This document shows, one piece after another, positions 15,277 to 24,121 of a stretch of DNA of 32,514 nucleotides. A program made the position numbers and the translations under genes. This DNA is from an uncultured Coriobacteriaceae bacterium. Its GTDB lineage: Bacteria; Actinomycetota; Coriobacteriia; Coriobacteriales; Eggerthellaceae. Position 1 is the stretch's first letter, and the number at the start of each line of letters is the position of its first letter. The DNA lies in the NCBI GenBank assembly GCA_902779135.1, contig CACZAR010000009.1, positions 1-32,514 of the forward strand. The letters are read 5' to 3'. The notes under the pieces were generated by a model that had not been told where the DNA came from, searched no databases, and was given only the letters and a program-made list of their open reading frames with translations.

Positions 15277-16812
15277 ATGAGGAAACTCGCAATTATCATC
15301 TGCGCCGTGCTAATGGCTGGAGCTATGGCGCTTTGCACTGGATGTGGAGCGACGGGCGTCGGCGCGACTGGCTCGTCAGGCGCAAGCAGTGCGGCGAGCG
15401 CTGCTGCCAGCGGCGTTCTTGCCGATGGTGAGTACGACATCGACGTCTCGCTCGAGGGAGGAAGCGGGCGCGCTTCCATCGAGAGCCCTGCGAAGCTTGC
15501 CGTGGAAAATGGCAAGATGACGTTGACCGTCGTTTGGTCGAGTTCGAACTACGATCTGATGGTTGTCGATGGCGTCGAATACAAGCCCGTCAACACTGAG
15601 GGCAACTCGACGTTCGAGATTCCGGTTACATCAATCGACGAAGATCTGCCGTTCCAGGCTGAGACCACGGCCATGAGTACGCCTCACATGATCGACTACG
15701 TGTTGAAGTTCGAGGCGGGCGAGGAATTCGAGGCCGCTGCGACGGTTCAAGTCGCCAACTTCCACAACGCCGATCTGGGCAACGGCTGGCAGCCGGCTGA
15801 TTCCATGAAGCTGCAATATGCCAAGTGCTTTACCGTCGACTACTACGATGGAGGCTACAAGCTGTTCTGCCTGTCCGATGGCGCGCGTTATTTGACTGTG
15901 CCCGAGGGCGCTGAGGCTCCAAGCGGCATCGATGACGACATCGTCATCATTCAGCAGCCGCTCGGTGACGTGTACCTCGTTGCATCCGATACCATGTGCC
16001 TTTTCGATGCGCTCAACGCGCTCGACCGCATCACCGTGTCAGGCATTTCAAGGGAAAACTGGTACATTCCTTCAGCTGTTGCAGCCATGGAGTCTGGTTC
16101 GATGGTCTATGGTGGAAAGTACAGTGCTCCTGATTACGAGCTTCTGCTTGGCAAGGGCGTGCGCCTGGCCATCGAGTCGACGATGATCAATCACACACCT
16201 GATGTGCGTGAGAAGCTCATCGAGCTGGGCATTCCCGTATTCACCGAAATGTCGAGCTATGAATCCGAACCGCTCGGGCGCACGGAGTGGGTCAAGTGCT
16301 ACGGTGCCCTCCTCGACATGGAGGATGAGGCTCAAACGTTGTTCGACGAGCAGATTGAACAGGTCAAGTCAATCGAGTCGGTTGACACAGGCAAGACCGT
16401 TGCGTTCTTCTACATCAATTCGAATGGCGCTGCCATCGTGCGCAAGCCGGGCGACTACGTGACCAAGATGATTGATCAGGCTGGTGGCGACTACATCTTC
16501 AGCGAGCTGGACGAAGCGAACGACTCGATGTCGAGCGTCACTCTCGAGATGGAGCGCTTCTACGCTATTGCGAAGGATGCCGATATCATCATCTACAACG
16601 CTTCGATTGACAGCAGCGTCGACAGCGTCGATGCGCTTTTGCGCAAGAACGCGCTGCTCAACGATTTCGCTGCTGTGAAGAATGGGGAAGTGTGGACGAC
16701 CGACCAGAACATGTACCAGCAGATGATGCAGACTGGTCGCATCATTGCAGACTTCAACACCATCGTCACGGGTTCAGGTGCTGAAACGACGTACGTGCAC
16801 AAACTGGCATAG
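15277..16812 (+). CDS. FecB/BtuF-type substrate-binding lipoprotein with extra N-terminal domain
   Basis: This 511-residue surface protein is the binding component for the permease and ATPase that follow. It has a lipoprotein signal ending LCTGC (C23; the -3 position is Cys, a little unusual) and a Gly/Ser/Ala spacer. Residues 50-150 form a domain that resembles the small lipoprotein at 13270: VENGKMTLTV, then FEIPVTSIDEDL. From about 185 onward it has the two-lobed fold of iron-siderophore/heme/B12 binding proteins (periplasmic binding protein family 2), for example DDDIVIIQQPLGDVYLVA and GKTVAFFYINSNG. The usual FecB length is about 300 residues, so the extra domain explains the size. ATG 15277 follows GTGGGGG. 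The ligand may be heme, a corrinoid or a metal chelate; the nearby cobalamin riboswitch and cbiK favour a cobalt-tetrapyrrole role, but this is inference. Confidence 0.87.
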   Translation: MRKLAIIICAVLMAGAMALCTGCGATGVGATGSSGASSAASAAASGVLADGEYDIDVSLEGGSGRASIESPAKLAVENGKMTLTVVWSSSNYDLMVVDGVEYKPVNTEGNSTFEIPVTSIDEDLPFQAETTAMSTPHMIDYVLKFEAGEEFEAAATVQVANFHNADLGNGWQPADSMKLQYAKCFTVDYYDGGYKLFCLSDGARYLTVPEGAEAPSGIDDDIVIIQQPLGDVYLVASDTMCLFDALNALDRITVSGISRENWYIPSAVAAMESGSMVYGGKYSAPDYELLLGKGVRLAIESTMINHTPDVREKLIELGIPVFTEMSSYESEPLGRTEWVKCYGALLDMEDEAQTLFDEQIEQVKSIESVDTGKTVAFFYINSNGAAIVRKPGDYVTKMIDQAGGDYIFSELDEANDSMSSVTLEMERFYAIAKDADIIIYNASIDSSVDSVDALLRKNALLNDFAAVKNGEVWTTDQNMYQQMMQTGRIIADFNTIVTGSGAETTYVHKLA

Positions 16813-16820
16813 CAATTTCA

Positions 16821-16890
16821 AATCAAACACCCGCGGGGAACATGCGCAACAGGTTTCCCCGCGGGAAATCGATTTCCTGCGGGGAGCGTT
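16821..16890 (+). repeat. Palindromic repeat cluster C (3 copies)
   Basis: The gap between the binding protein and permease genes is almost filled by three units: AATCAAACACCCGCGGGGAA (16821-16840), a TTTCCCCGCGGGAAA core followed by TCGATT, and TTTCCTGCGGGGAG. The last ends about 7 nt before the permease's ribosome binding site GGAAGG (16897-16902). Confidence 0.8.
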
Positions 16891-16905
16891 TGGCAAGGAA
16901 GGTAC

Positions 16906-17958
16906 ATGCAACGACAAAATGAAATTGACGAGGCGTTCGGGCGCAGCGTACGGCATAGGCGCGTGACCATCGTGTTTTCAACGTTGGCCGTGCTGCTCGT
17001 GTTGCTCGGTGGCCTCAACCTCTGCATCGGCAGCTTGAACGTGCCGCTGTCGGAATTGCTGCCGATTCTGACGGGTCAAGGTGTCGAAAGCACGAATTAC
17101 CAAGTCATTTGGAATATCCGCCTACCGCGTCTGATTGCGGCAGCCGTGCTGGGCGGCGCGCTTGCGCTTGCGGGCTTCTTGCTGCAGACGTTCTTCAACA
17201 ACCCCATCGCCGGCCCGTTCATCCTGGGTATCAGTTCGGGTGCCAAGCTCGTCGTTGCCCTCGTGATGATCGTCGTTGTCGGCGGGTCGGGCGTCATGAC
17301 GAGCGGCATGATGATTGTGTCAGCGTTTGTGGGCTCGCTCATTGCCATGTTGTTCGTGTTGCTCGTGTCGCGGCGTATCAACTCGATGTCTATGCTCATC
17401 GTGGCCGGCGTCATGATCGGCTACATCTGCTCGGCAGCGACCGACTTCCTCATCACGTTCGCGTCGGACGCCAACATCGTGAACCTCAAGAACTGGTCGC
17501 TCGGCAGCTTCTCGGGTTCCAACTGGAACGACGTAGGCATCATGGTCGTGGTCGTCATCTTGGCTAGCGCCGCGGTGTTCTGCTTGTCAAAGCCGATCAG
17601 CGCGTTCCAACTTGGCGAGCAATATGCGCGCTCCATGGGTGTCAACATCCGCGCGTTCCGTATCGCGCTCATTGTGCTGTCGAGCTTGCTTGCGGCTACC
17701 GTCACGGCGTTCGCTGGCCCCATCAGTTTCGTCGGCATCGCTGTACCGCACATCATCAAACGTGCACTCGGCACGTCCAAACCGCTCGTCGTCATTCCCG
17801 GAGCGTTTTTCGGCGGGGCGATTTTCTGCTTGTTCTGCGACCTGATTGCACGGTCGGTGTTCGCACCGACCGAAGTGTCGATTTCGGCCGTCACGGCCAT
17901 CTTCGGTGCGCCGATTGTCATCAGCATCCTACTCAAGCGTGAGAAAGCGAGGCGCTGA
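16906..17958 (+). CDS. FecCD-family ABC transporter permease
   Basis: The 350-residue membrane protein belongs to the BtuC/FecCD family, which imports B12, heme and iron-siderophores as a homodimer or heterodimer. Family marks are IRLPRLIAAAVLGGALALAG (about 72-91), the QTFFNNPIAGPFILGISSGA region (about 94-113) and FAGPISFVGIAVPHIIK (about 269-285) near the ATPase contact. Around nine to ten hydrophobic segments are visible, as expected. Only one permease gene is present, so a homodimer is likely. ATG 16906 follows GGAAGG. Its TGA overlaps the ATG of the ATPase gene (TGATG), implying strict co-translation. Substrate cannot be told from the permease alone. Confidence 0.93.
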   Translation: MQRQNEIDEAFGRSVRHRRVTIVFSTLAVLLVLLGGLNLCIGSLNVPLSELLPILTGQGVESTNYQVIWNIRLPRLIAAAVLGGALALAGFLLQTFFNNPIAGPFILGISSGAKLVVALVMIVVVGGSGVMTSGMMIVSAFVGSLIAMLFVLLVSRRINSMSMLIVAGVMIGYICSAATDFLITFASDANIVNLKNWSLGSFSGSNWNDVGIMVVVVILASAAVFCLSKPISAFQLGEQYARSMGVNIRAFRIALIVLSSLLAATVTAFAGPISFVGIAVPHIIKRALGTSKPLVVIPGAFFGGAIFCLFCDLIARSVFAPTEVSISAVTAIFGAPIVISILLKREKARR

Positions 17959-18737
17959 TGGACAAGCCGGTTTACTTGGAAACAAAGGACCTTGTCGTCG
18001 GGTACGACAACGTTCCGCTGCTCACAGGCGTCAACATCCAGCTGCATGCCGGCGAGATCATGACGCTTATCGGTCCGAACGGTGCAGGCAAGTCGACCAT
18101 CCTGAAAAGCATCGTCGGTTATCTCGAGTCGCTTGGCGGCGCGGTGTACATTTCGGGAAGGCCCGTCAAAGAGCTTACCGCTCACGAGCTCTCGCTCGAG
18201 CTGTCGGTCATGCTGACCGAGCGCATGCGCACCGAGCTGCTCACGTGCGCTGACATCGTCGAAACGGGCCGCTTCCCCTACACGGGGCGTCTTGGCATCC
18301 TTTCGGATGAGGACCGCGTGAAAGTGCGCGAGGCCATGGACATGGTGCACGTGTGGGATCTGCGCGACCGCGACTTCATGCAGATTTCAGACGGCCAGCG
18401 CCAGCGCATCATGCTCGCACGCGCCATCGCGCAGGAGCCGCGCATCATCATGCTCGACGAGCCGACGAACTACCTCGATATCCACTACCAAATCGAGTTG
18501 TTGAACGTGCTGCGTCGTCTCGTGCACACGCGTGACGTAGCCGTCATCATGTCGTTGCATGAACTGCCGCTCGCACGCAAGGTCAGCAACTACGTCATGT
18601 GCATCAAGGGCGACGGCGTAGTGGCGGCAGGTTCTCCTGAGGAGATTTTCACGCCAGCGATCATCGATGAGTTGTACGACCTCGAGCCGGGCACGTTCGA
18701 TCCCGTCAGCGGCAACATCGAGCTTGAAGAGCTGTAA
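17958..18737 (+). CDS. FecE/BtuD-type ABC transporter ATPase
   Basis: The 259-residue ATP-binding protein powers the FecCD-type importer. It shows Walker A GPNGAGKST (about 39-47), a signature motif in the altered form ISDGQRQR instead of LSGGQ, Walker B IIMLDEPTNYLD, and the H-loop MSLHEL. Length and motif spacing are usual for the family. The D in place of the first G of the signature occurs in some FecE-like proteins. The start codon overlaps the permease stop by one base. It is the last gene of the unit; a stem at 18778-18795 follows, before the convergent operon. Confidence 0.94.
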   Translation: MDKPVYLETKDLVVGYDNVPLLTGVNIQLHAGEIMTLIGPNGAGKSTILKSIVGYLESLGGAVYISGRPVKELTAHELSLELSVMLTERMRTELLTCADIVETGRFPYTGRLGILSDEDRVKVREAMDMVHVWDLRDRDFMQISDGQRQRIMLARAIAQEPRIIMLDEPTNYLDIHYQIELLNVLRRLVHTRDVAVIMSLHELPLARKVSNYVMCIKGDGVVAAGSPEEIFTPAIIDELYDLEPGTFDPVSGNIELEEL

Positions 18738-18777
18738 AACCGGGTTTCGCGTTCGATATAGCGTCTCATCGAGATTG

Positions 18778-18795
18778 GCGGAATCGTGCTTCCGC
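18778..18795. terminator. Short hairpin between convergent transporter operons
   Basis: GCGGAA (18778-18783) and TTCCGC (18790-18795) form a 6-bp stem with a 6-nt loop in the 69-nt gap between two convergent stop codons. There is no strong T-run on either side, so it is at best a weak bidirectional terminator. Confidence 0.4.
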
Positions 18796-18806
18796 AAGCG
18801 GCTCTT

Positions 18807-19646
18807 CTAATCCGGGCATCCTTCGAATGTGAACACCGAATCTGCAAGCTTTCTGATGTAGGGATCGCTCGGGTTCTCGAGTAATTCGTCAGTGGCTCCG
18901 AAGCCGACAACCTCGCCTCGGTGCATGACAATGACCCGGTCGGAGACTTTTCTGGCAACGGAGAGGTCGTGCGTGATGAAGAGGACTGAAAAGCCGTGTT
19001 CCTCCTTCATGCGTACCAGCAGGTCGAGGATTTGGTTTTGGATGGGAACGTCAAGTGCCGAGACGATTTCGTCTGCAATCAAAAGTTTCGGATCGACGAG
19101 AAGGGCTCGTGCAATGGAAAGGCGCTGCAATTGGCCGCCCGAGAACTGGCGGGGTTTCTTCACGAGGCACGATTCGTCAAGGCCGCATTCCTGAAGCATC
19201 CCGGAGATTCTGCGCGTTCGCTCTTCCTTTGATAATTCCGGATGCCACAGCTTCAGTGGTTCTTCCAGCAACGATCCCACGCGTCTGCTGGGATCGAGGC
19301 AATCGAACGGGTTTTGGTAGACCATTTGGATGTATTGACGAAGTGGGCGGAATCTCCGCTCGTTCAGGCCCTGCATTTCGCATCCATTGAGGGTTATGGT
19401 GCCTGCTGTCGGTCGGGTGAGGTGCATGATCATGCGTGCGAGCGTCGTCTTTCCGCAGCCCGATTCGCCGAGCAAGCACACAATCTCACCTTGTCGCACA
19501 TCGAGGCTGACGTTCGAGACCGCTTCGAAGGTGTCGGCTCGCTTGAACGGGCTTCCAGCTTTTCGGTACTCTTTTACAAGTCCGCGCACTTCGAGGACGA
19601 CGGAGCTGTTCGATGGTGTCGTCGTTTGAGTTGCGATGTCGCTCAT
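18807..19646 (-). CDS. Dpp/Opp/Nik-type ABC transporter ATPase (DppF-like)
   Basis: This 279-residue ATPase is the second nucleotide-binding subunit of a peptide/nickel-family importer. It has Walker A GESGCGKTT, a Q-loop in QMVYQNPFDCLDPSRRV that is typical of the DppF/OppF group, signature FSGGQLQR, a Walker B region LLIADEIVSALD (I for the more usual P) and H-loop ITHDLS. The frame is open from 19793, but the ATG at 19646 is used here because it overlaps the upstream gene's stop as ATGA, a standard coupling in this operon type. The product lacks most of the C-terminal oligopeptide extension seen in longer OppF proteins. It is last in the operon. Confidence 0.92.
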   Translation of the reverse strand: MSDIATQTTTPSNSSVVLEVRGLVKEYRKAGSPFKRADTFEAVSNVSLDVRQGEIVCLLGESGCGKTTLARMIMHLTRPTAGTITLNGCEMQGLNERRFRPLRQYIQMVYQNPFDCLDPSRRVGSLLEEPLKLWHPELSKEERTRRISGMLQECGLDESCLVKKPRQFSGGQLQRLSIARALLVDPKLLIADEIVSALDVPIQNQILDLLVRMKEEHGFSVLFITHDLSVARKVSDRVIVMHRGEVVGFGATDELLENPSDPYIRKLADSVFTFEGCPD

Positions 19647-20557
19647 GACATCCCTCCCGACGTCTTCCCCATAACGTTCAGAGTCTCGCGAACAATCGCT
19701 TTCGTGTACGATTCGCGAGCGCGGAAGAACAGGTCGTCTGCGCGCCCTTGCTCGATGATGACCCCGTCCTTCATGACCATGAGGTTGTCGCACAAGTGTT
19801 GGAGTATTCCCAGATTATGGCTGACGTACAGCAGCGTCTTACCGCCCTTGTCGCATATGTATTCGATGTAGTCGACCACGCTGCGTTGCGAAATGGAATC
19901 GAGGGACGTCGTCGGTTCGTCGGCGACGATGATCCCGTTTCTGACAGAAGGCTCGTACGCGCCCGCCTTGCTTTGCGATTCGAGTGCCATGGCGATGGCG
20001 ATTCTCTGGCGCATGCCGCCGGAAAGCTGATGCGGGTAACTGCCGAGCGTTCCCATTCCTCCCGGAATGGCGAACGTGTCCATGCGCTCCAGGAGATGCT
20101 CTTCGCATTCCTCGTCGGTGATCCCCGGATGATGGAGCTTTGCCGTAGCGGCCCATTGCTTGCGGATGCGTTCGTTGGGGTTGAGCGCATGGATCGAATC
20201 CTGGAATATGAAGGCAACCCGCTTCGAGACGAACTCGTGTCGTTTGGCGTATGGGATGTCGAACAGGTTCTGCCACGATCCGTCCTTCAGCCTGTAAAGG
20301 ATGGCGCCTTCCGTCCGCGTGCTCCCGTTCGGCAAGAGTGCGGCGACGGTGTGCATCATCATGCTTTTTCCAGCGCCCGATTCGCCGGCGATGCCCCAAC
20401 GCTCGCCGTCTTTGATGCTGAACGATGCGTTATGGAGAATCTGGATTTCATCCGCGCCCTTCTTGATCCAGAGCGACAGGTTCTCGACGCGCAGGATTTC
20501 GTTGCGGGCCGTGGTAGCGTCGATGATTGCGGTGTTGTCAGTGGTGCGATCAGTCAT
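19643..20557 (-). CDS. Dpp/Opp/Nik-type ABC transporter ATPase (DppD-like)
   Basis: The 304-residue protein is the first ATPase of the importer. It carries Walker A GESGAGKSMMM, the Q-loop FIFQDSIHALNP, signature LSGGMRQR, Walker B IIVADEPTTSLD and H-loop VSHNLG. All are the typical DppD/NikD forms. An unusual insertion around SQSKAGAYEPSVRNG sits between signature and Walker B, lengthening that segment relative to common family members. The start overlaps the end of the upstream permease gene by 8 nt and the stop overlaps the next ATPase gene by 4 nt. Confidence 0.92.
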   Translation of the reverse strand: MTDRTTDNTAIIDATTARNEILRVENLSLWIKKGADEIQILHNASFSIKDGERWGIAGESGAGKSMMMHTVAALLPNGSTRTEGAILYRLKDGSWQNLFDIPYAKRHEFVSKRVAFIFQDSIHALNPNERIRKQWAATAKLHHPGITDEECEEHLLERMDTFAIPGGMGTLGSYPHQLSGGMRQRIAIAMALESQSKAGAYEPSVRNGIIVADEPTTSLDSISQRSVVDYIEYICDKGGKTLLYVSHNLGILQHLCDNLMVMKDGVIIEQGRADDLFFRARESYTKAIVRETLNVMGKTSGGMS

Positions 20558-21344
20558 AAATCGTGAGTTCCTCCTGATTCACCTTCCCATCGTCGAATGC
20601 ATAGTGGAAGAACAGCGCCAGCAAGCAAATGGCCGCCATCGGGATGAGCACCAGCTCGGGGTTGGTAATCATGTAGATCCGATAGTCGTAGAGCAGCGTT
20701 CCCCAATCGGGATTGGTCGTGTCGACGCCGAGCCCGATGAATGCGAGGCCTGCGTATTGGAGCACGACCGAGCTTGCGTTGTTTCCCATGTACACGACGA
20801 GCTGACGCGCAATGTTTGGCAGGATGTGGCCGAACATGATGCGGGGGCTGCGAGCTCCCAGGCTTGTTTCCGCGTTGATGTAATCGTGCTCCTTCACCTC
20901 TGCGGCAAGGCCGTACGACAGGTTTATGTACTGCCCCATGTTGCCGATCCCGAACACGACGCCGGCCATGACCGACGAGAATCCGAAAAGCCCCGAAAAC
21001 ACGAGTGCGACTACGAGTGAGGGGACGACTGTCACGAAATCGGCTATGAACTGTATTACCACTTGCAAGATGCCGCCTCGGTATGCGGCGAGCATGCCGA
21101 GAAGCGATCCGCCGACGAACGAGAGGACGGTGGCGATGAGCACCACGAGCAAAGTGCGCTGCCCGCCGACGACCATGAGCGCGAACAGGTCGCGTCCGAG
21201 ATTGTCGGTTCCGAGCCAATGTTCGGGCGAAACCCCTTGGAAAACGCTCGTGAGGTCTGTGAGCTTCACGTTTGCGTGGGGTACGACGAGCAGGAACACG
21301 ACGAATGCCGCGAACAACAGCCATATGATGACTTTACTCTTCAT
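20550..21344 (-). CDS. Dpp/Nik-type ABC transporter permease (DppC-like)
   Basis: This is a 264-residue inner-membrane permease. GTDNLGRDLFALMV (about 45-58) is the hallmark of DppC/NikC/OppC proteins, and ETSLGARSPRIMFGHILPN contains the EAA-type loop that docks to the ATPases. One hydrophobic segment precedes GTDNLGRD and about five follow. It overlaps the DppB-like gene by 11 nt and the DppD-like gene by 8 nt. It is a little shorter than usual family members (about 280-300 residues), mainly at the N-terminus. Confidence 0.92.
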   Translation of the reverse strand: MKSKVIIWLLFAAFVVFLLVVPHANVKLTDLTSVFQGVSPEHWLGTDNLGRDLFALMVVGGQRTLLVVLIATVLSFVGGSLLGMLAAYRGGILQVVIQFIADFVTVVPSLVVALVFSGLFGFSSVMAGVVFGIGNMGQYINLSYGLAAEVKEHDYINAETSLGARSPRIMFGHILPNIARQLVVYMGNNASSVVLQYAGLAFIGLGVDTTNPDWGTLLYDYRIYMITNPELVLIPMAAICLLALFFHYAFDDGKVNQEELTIYD

Positions 21345-22263
21345 GGTCGCCCCTTGCGTTCAGTAGTTGAAGGACCACGTTCAAGATGACGTGCACCACG
21401 AACATCCAGACGACGACCACAAGAATATAGGTTTGCAGCACCGTGTAGTCACGGCTGCCCAGGCTGTTCACCAGCATCGTCGACAATCCGGGGATGGCGA
21501 ATGCGAACTCGAGAACCGTGCTTCCGCCGAACACGCCGGCAAATCGTGCGATCATCGCCGATATCAGGCTCGACAGAACGGGCTTGTACGCGTGGCGTCG
21601 GAGGACATGCTCTTTGGAAAAGCCACGGGAAATGGCGAACTTCACGTAGCTCGTCTTCATCTGCTCGCGAAACGCCGACCGCACGACGCGCGAAAGCGTT
21701 CCAGCGCAGTAGATGGCCGTAATCACTATTGCGGCGCCGAGCGCGAAGATGCCGTCGCCTGTGAAAAACGCCACCATCTTCAGGCGCACGCCGAGCGCGT
21801 AGATCAAAAGTATGGCGATGATGAATTGGGGAACGCACTGGGCGAACACGGTGAGCACCGAGCTGAAGCGATCGGCGAGGCCGTTGCGATGAAGGGCGGC
21901 ACGGTATCCCAGGAAAAACGCAGCTATTCCTCCAAGGATGATGCCTGCAAATCCGATGGAGAACGAATAGGGCATCTTCGTGAGGAACTTGTCGCGGATG
22001 TTCTCTCCGGATATGAGCGACACCCCCCAATCTTCCGTGAAGAACCCGGTGATCCATGTGAAGTACTGGACAATCAAGGGTTCGTCGAGCCCCATCTTCG
22101 CCGTGAGATATGCGATGTTCTCTTCGGTGCGGGGCAGGTGATAGGCATCGAGCCATTTCTCGACAGGCGTCGTGGGCATCATGCGTACGATGACGAACAC
22201 CAGGATCGAGGCAAGGATGAATATGGCAATCCATTTCGCTATGAACACGAGCGCTTTTCGCAT
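21334..22263 (-). CDS. Dpp/Nik-type ABC transporter permease (DppB-like)
   Basis: The 309-residue permease has the N-terminal membrane segment of DppB/NikB proteins, followed by MGLDEPLIVQYFTWITG and TEDWGVSL, which match the family's usual 'GLD-P--VQY' and 'GDLG-S' region. The EAA loop is ISRGFSKEHVLRRHAYKPV. About six membrane segments are seen. AAAAGGA directly abuts the start codon, an unusually short distance for a ribosome binding site. The gene follows the binding-protein gene after a 79-nt gap holding a strong hairpin, so less permease than binding protein is probably made. Confidence 0.92.
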   Translation of the reverse strand: MRKALVFIAKWIAIFILASILVFVIVRMMPTTPVEKWLDAYHLPRTEENIAYLTAKMGLDEPLIVQYFTWITGFFTEDWGVSLISGENIRDKFLTKMPYSFSIGFAGIILGGIAAFFLGYRAALHRNGLADRFSSVLTVFAQCVPQFIIAILLIYALGVRLKMVAFFTGDGIFALGAAIVITAIYCAGTLSRVVRSAFREQMKTSYVKFAISRGFSKEHVLRRHAYKPVLSSLISAMIARFAGVFGGSTVLEFAFAIPGLSTMLVNSLGSRDYTVLQTYILVVVVWMFVVHVILNVVLQLLNARGDHEE

Positions 22264-22289
22264 GCCATTCCTTTTGTGCTAGCAGGGAA

Positions 22290-22322
22290 GGGGGCGCAGC
22301 GGAAAGGAAGCGCCGCGCCCCC
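22290..22322 (-). terminator. Intra-operon hairpin between binding protein and permease genes
   Basis: On the minus strand GGGGGCGCGGCG and CGCTGCGCCCCC pair over 12 positions, with one G-U wobble and a 9-nt pyrimidine-rich loop. Such a stem after a binding-protein gene commonly protects its mRNA or reduces read-through. No T-run follows (CTTCCCTGCT), so it is probably a stability/attenuation stem rather than a full stop. Confidence 0.6.
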
Positions 22323-22342
22323 AAAGGGAAGGGTTGCGCAGA

Positions 22343-23899
22343 TTACAAGCCGAGCTGTGCGTTCACGACGTAGTAGTCGCCGCAATACGGTTCGTAATCG
22401 GACACACGGTCGGAAAGAGCCACATGCCACTGGGGATCGACCAAGTAGATGATCGGCAGATCCTCGGCGACGATGGCCTGGATGTCCTTGGACAGCTTGT
22501 CACGGTCGGCGCCGGGCTCGGTCTTGCCCATTTGATCGAGCAGATCGTTGATCTCGCTGTTCTCGTAGTTAGCGTAGTTCCTGCTGCCACCGGGTGCCAA
22601 TGCCATGTTCAGGAAGGCGGACGGCTCGCCGGACGGTGCCGTATGCTGGGCGTACAGCACGACGTCGTATGCTCCGCCTTCGAGCACGGTGTTGATGTCA
22701 TCGACGACTTCGGTGGAGCACTCGATGCCGGCCTCGGTCAGTTCGCTCGAGGCGAGCTGCATGAGGATAGGCAGGTCGGCGCGGGCCGAGTACGTGGTGA
22801 GCTTCACCTGCAGCGGTTGGCCGTCCTTCTCGTAAATGCCCTTGTCGTTCTTGGTGTAACCGGCTGCTTCGAGCAGGCTCGCTGCTGCATCGACGTCGGT
22901 CTTTTCCTGAACGTCGCCTGCGAACGAGTAGTAATGGGCGAAGATGCCGCTGGCAACGGAGCCGCCGTTGAGCGCTGTCACCATGTCATCGCGGTTGATA
23001 ATCATGTTCACGGCCTGGCGCACGTTCTCATCGGCCATCGGCCCGGATGCCACGTTCGCAAATGCGAAGTACTGGTAGCCAGCGTCGAATGCTTTGACTG
23101 TGAAGCCTTCGGCTTCGAGCGTTTTGGCAACTTCAGGCGTGAGGCCGAACATGATGTCGATCTCGCCACTTTGGAATGCCTGCTGCATGGTTGCTGCGTC
23201 TTTGAAGACCTTCAGCAAAACATTGGGGCGATTGGCAGCTTTATCGTCGTAATACGGATTGGGCTCGAGTGCGATCGAGACATCGGAGTCGAGTTCCTTG
23301 ACCATGTAGGGACCCGTGTAAATGAAGTTGTCACCGTCCTGCTTGAACACGACGTTGCACCATTCGCAAAGCAGCGATTGCATCACGGGGGTGGGCTTGG
23401 TCGTCACGATTTCAAGCGTGTCGTCGTCAACGACGGTGAAGGTCACGACGCCCGCCGTGCCGTTCGTCATCTCGTTGTTCTTCTGCAGGTAGTTCAAGCA
23501 GCCGGCGAGTGCTTGAGCGTCGCAGTCGGTTCCATCGCTGAACTTCACCTGGTTGGTGAGCTTCGCCTCCCAAGTCAGGTCGTCTTTGCGGGTCAAATCG
23601 CTGACAAAGCGCGATACGAGGTTGCCCTGAGCGTCCTGCATGTAGACGCCTTCGCTGATGCCGTGCGCAGTGAGGTCCCACGCGCTGTCGACGGGATTGA
23701 GGTTACCGGCGATGAAGCTGCAGCCGATAACGATGGAATCATCGGCTTGCGCAGAACTCGCCGCGGAGCCCGATGCCGATGCTTGGCTGCCTGAAGTGCT
23801 GCTGCTTGACGAAGACGAGCTGCTGCAACCTACGAACAATGCGAGAGCCGCCAGCATACCGACGAGTGCCAGTGCAAGAAGCTTTCTACTAGCTTTCAT
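22343..23899 (-). CDS. Peptide/nickel-family substrate-binding lipoprotein under a cobalamin riboswitch
   Basis: The 518-residue protein belongs to the solute-binding family 5 (DppA/OppA/NikA). It has a lipoprotein signal with lipobox FVGC (C25) and a Ser-rich spacer, then the three-domain fold: LNPVDSAWDLTAHGISEGVY, WEAKLTNQVKFSDGTDC, NPYYDDKA, and MADENVRQAVNMIINRDDM. The ligand cannot be read from the sequence. Family members carry di- and oligopeptides, nickel-histidine, metallophores or heme. A cobalamin riboswitch lies on the same strand about 220 nt upstream, with no gene between, which favours cobalt (or nickel/cobalt chelate) import. The start ATG follows GGGAGGAA with good spacing. 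Permeases and ATPases follow in the order B, C, D, F. Confidence 0.9.
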   Translation of the reverse strand: MKASRKLLALALVGMLAALALFVGCSSSSSSSSSTSGSQASASGSAASSAQADDSIVIGCSFIAGNLNPVDSAWDLTAHGISEGVYMQDAQGNLVSRFVSDLTRKDDLTWEAKLTNQVKFSDGTDCDAQALAGCLNYLQKNNEMTNGTAGVVTFTVVDDDTLEIVTTKPTPVMQSLLCEWCNVVFKQDGDNFIYTGPYMVKELDSDVSIALEPNPYYDDKAANRPNVLLKVFKDAATMQQAFQSGEIDIMFGLTPEVAKTLEAEGFTVKAFDAGYQYFAFANVASGPMADENVRQAVNMIINRDDMVTALNGGSVASGIFAHYYSFAGDVQEKTDVDAAASLLEAAGYTKNDKGIYEKDGQPLQVKLTTYSARADLPILMQLASSELTEAGIECSTEVVDDINTVLEGGAYDVVLYAQHTAPSGEPSAFLNMALAPGGSRNYANYENSEINDLLDQMGKTEPGADRDKLSKDIQAIVAEDLPIIYLVDPQWHVALSDRVSDYEPYCGDYYVVNAQLGL

Positions 23900-24121
23900 G
23901 TTTCAATTCCTCCCAAAAACGAGCGTTATTGCATGGGCGTGCAAACGTAGGCAGCATAAGCCGCATACATTTGCAAAAATGGTCATGGTTTCCGGCTGGT
24001 TCCTCCTCTCGCGAACGGTTCCGCCTCGTCGAGAGAAGGCTTTGGGCACGTCGATACGCCCATCCAACGATGAACATATCGTTTGCGTCGTTGACCGAGT
24101 CCTCGCGGCTAGACGTCGTTC

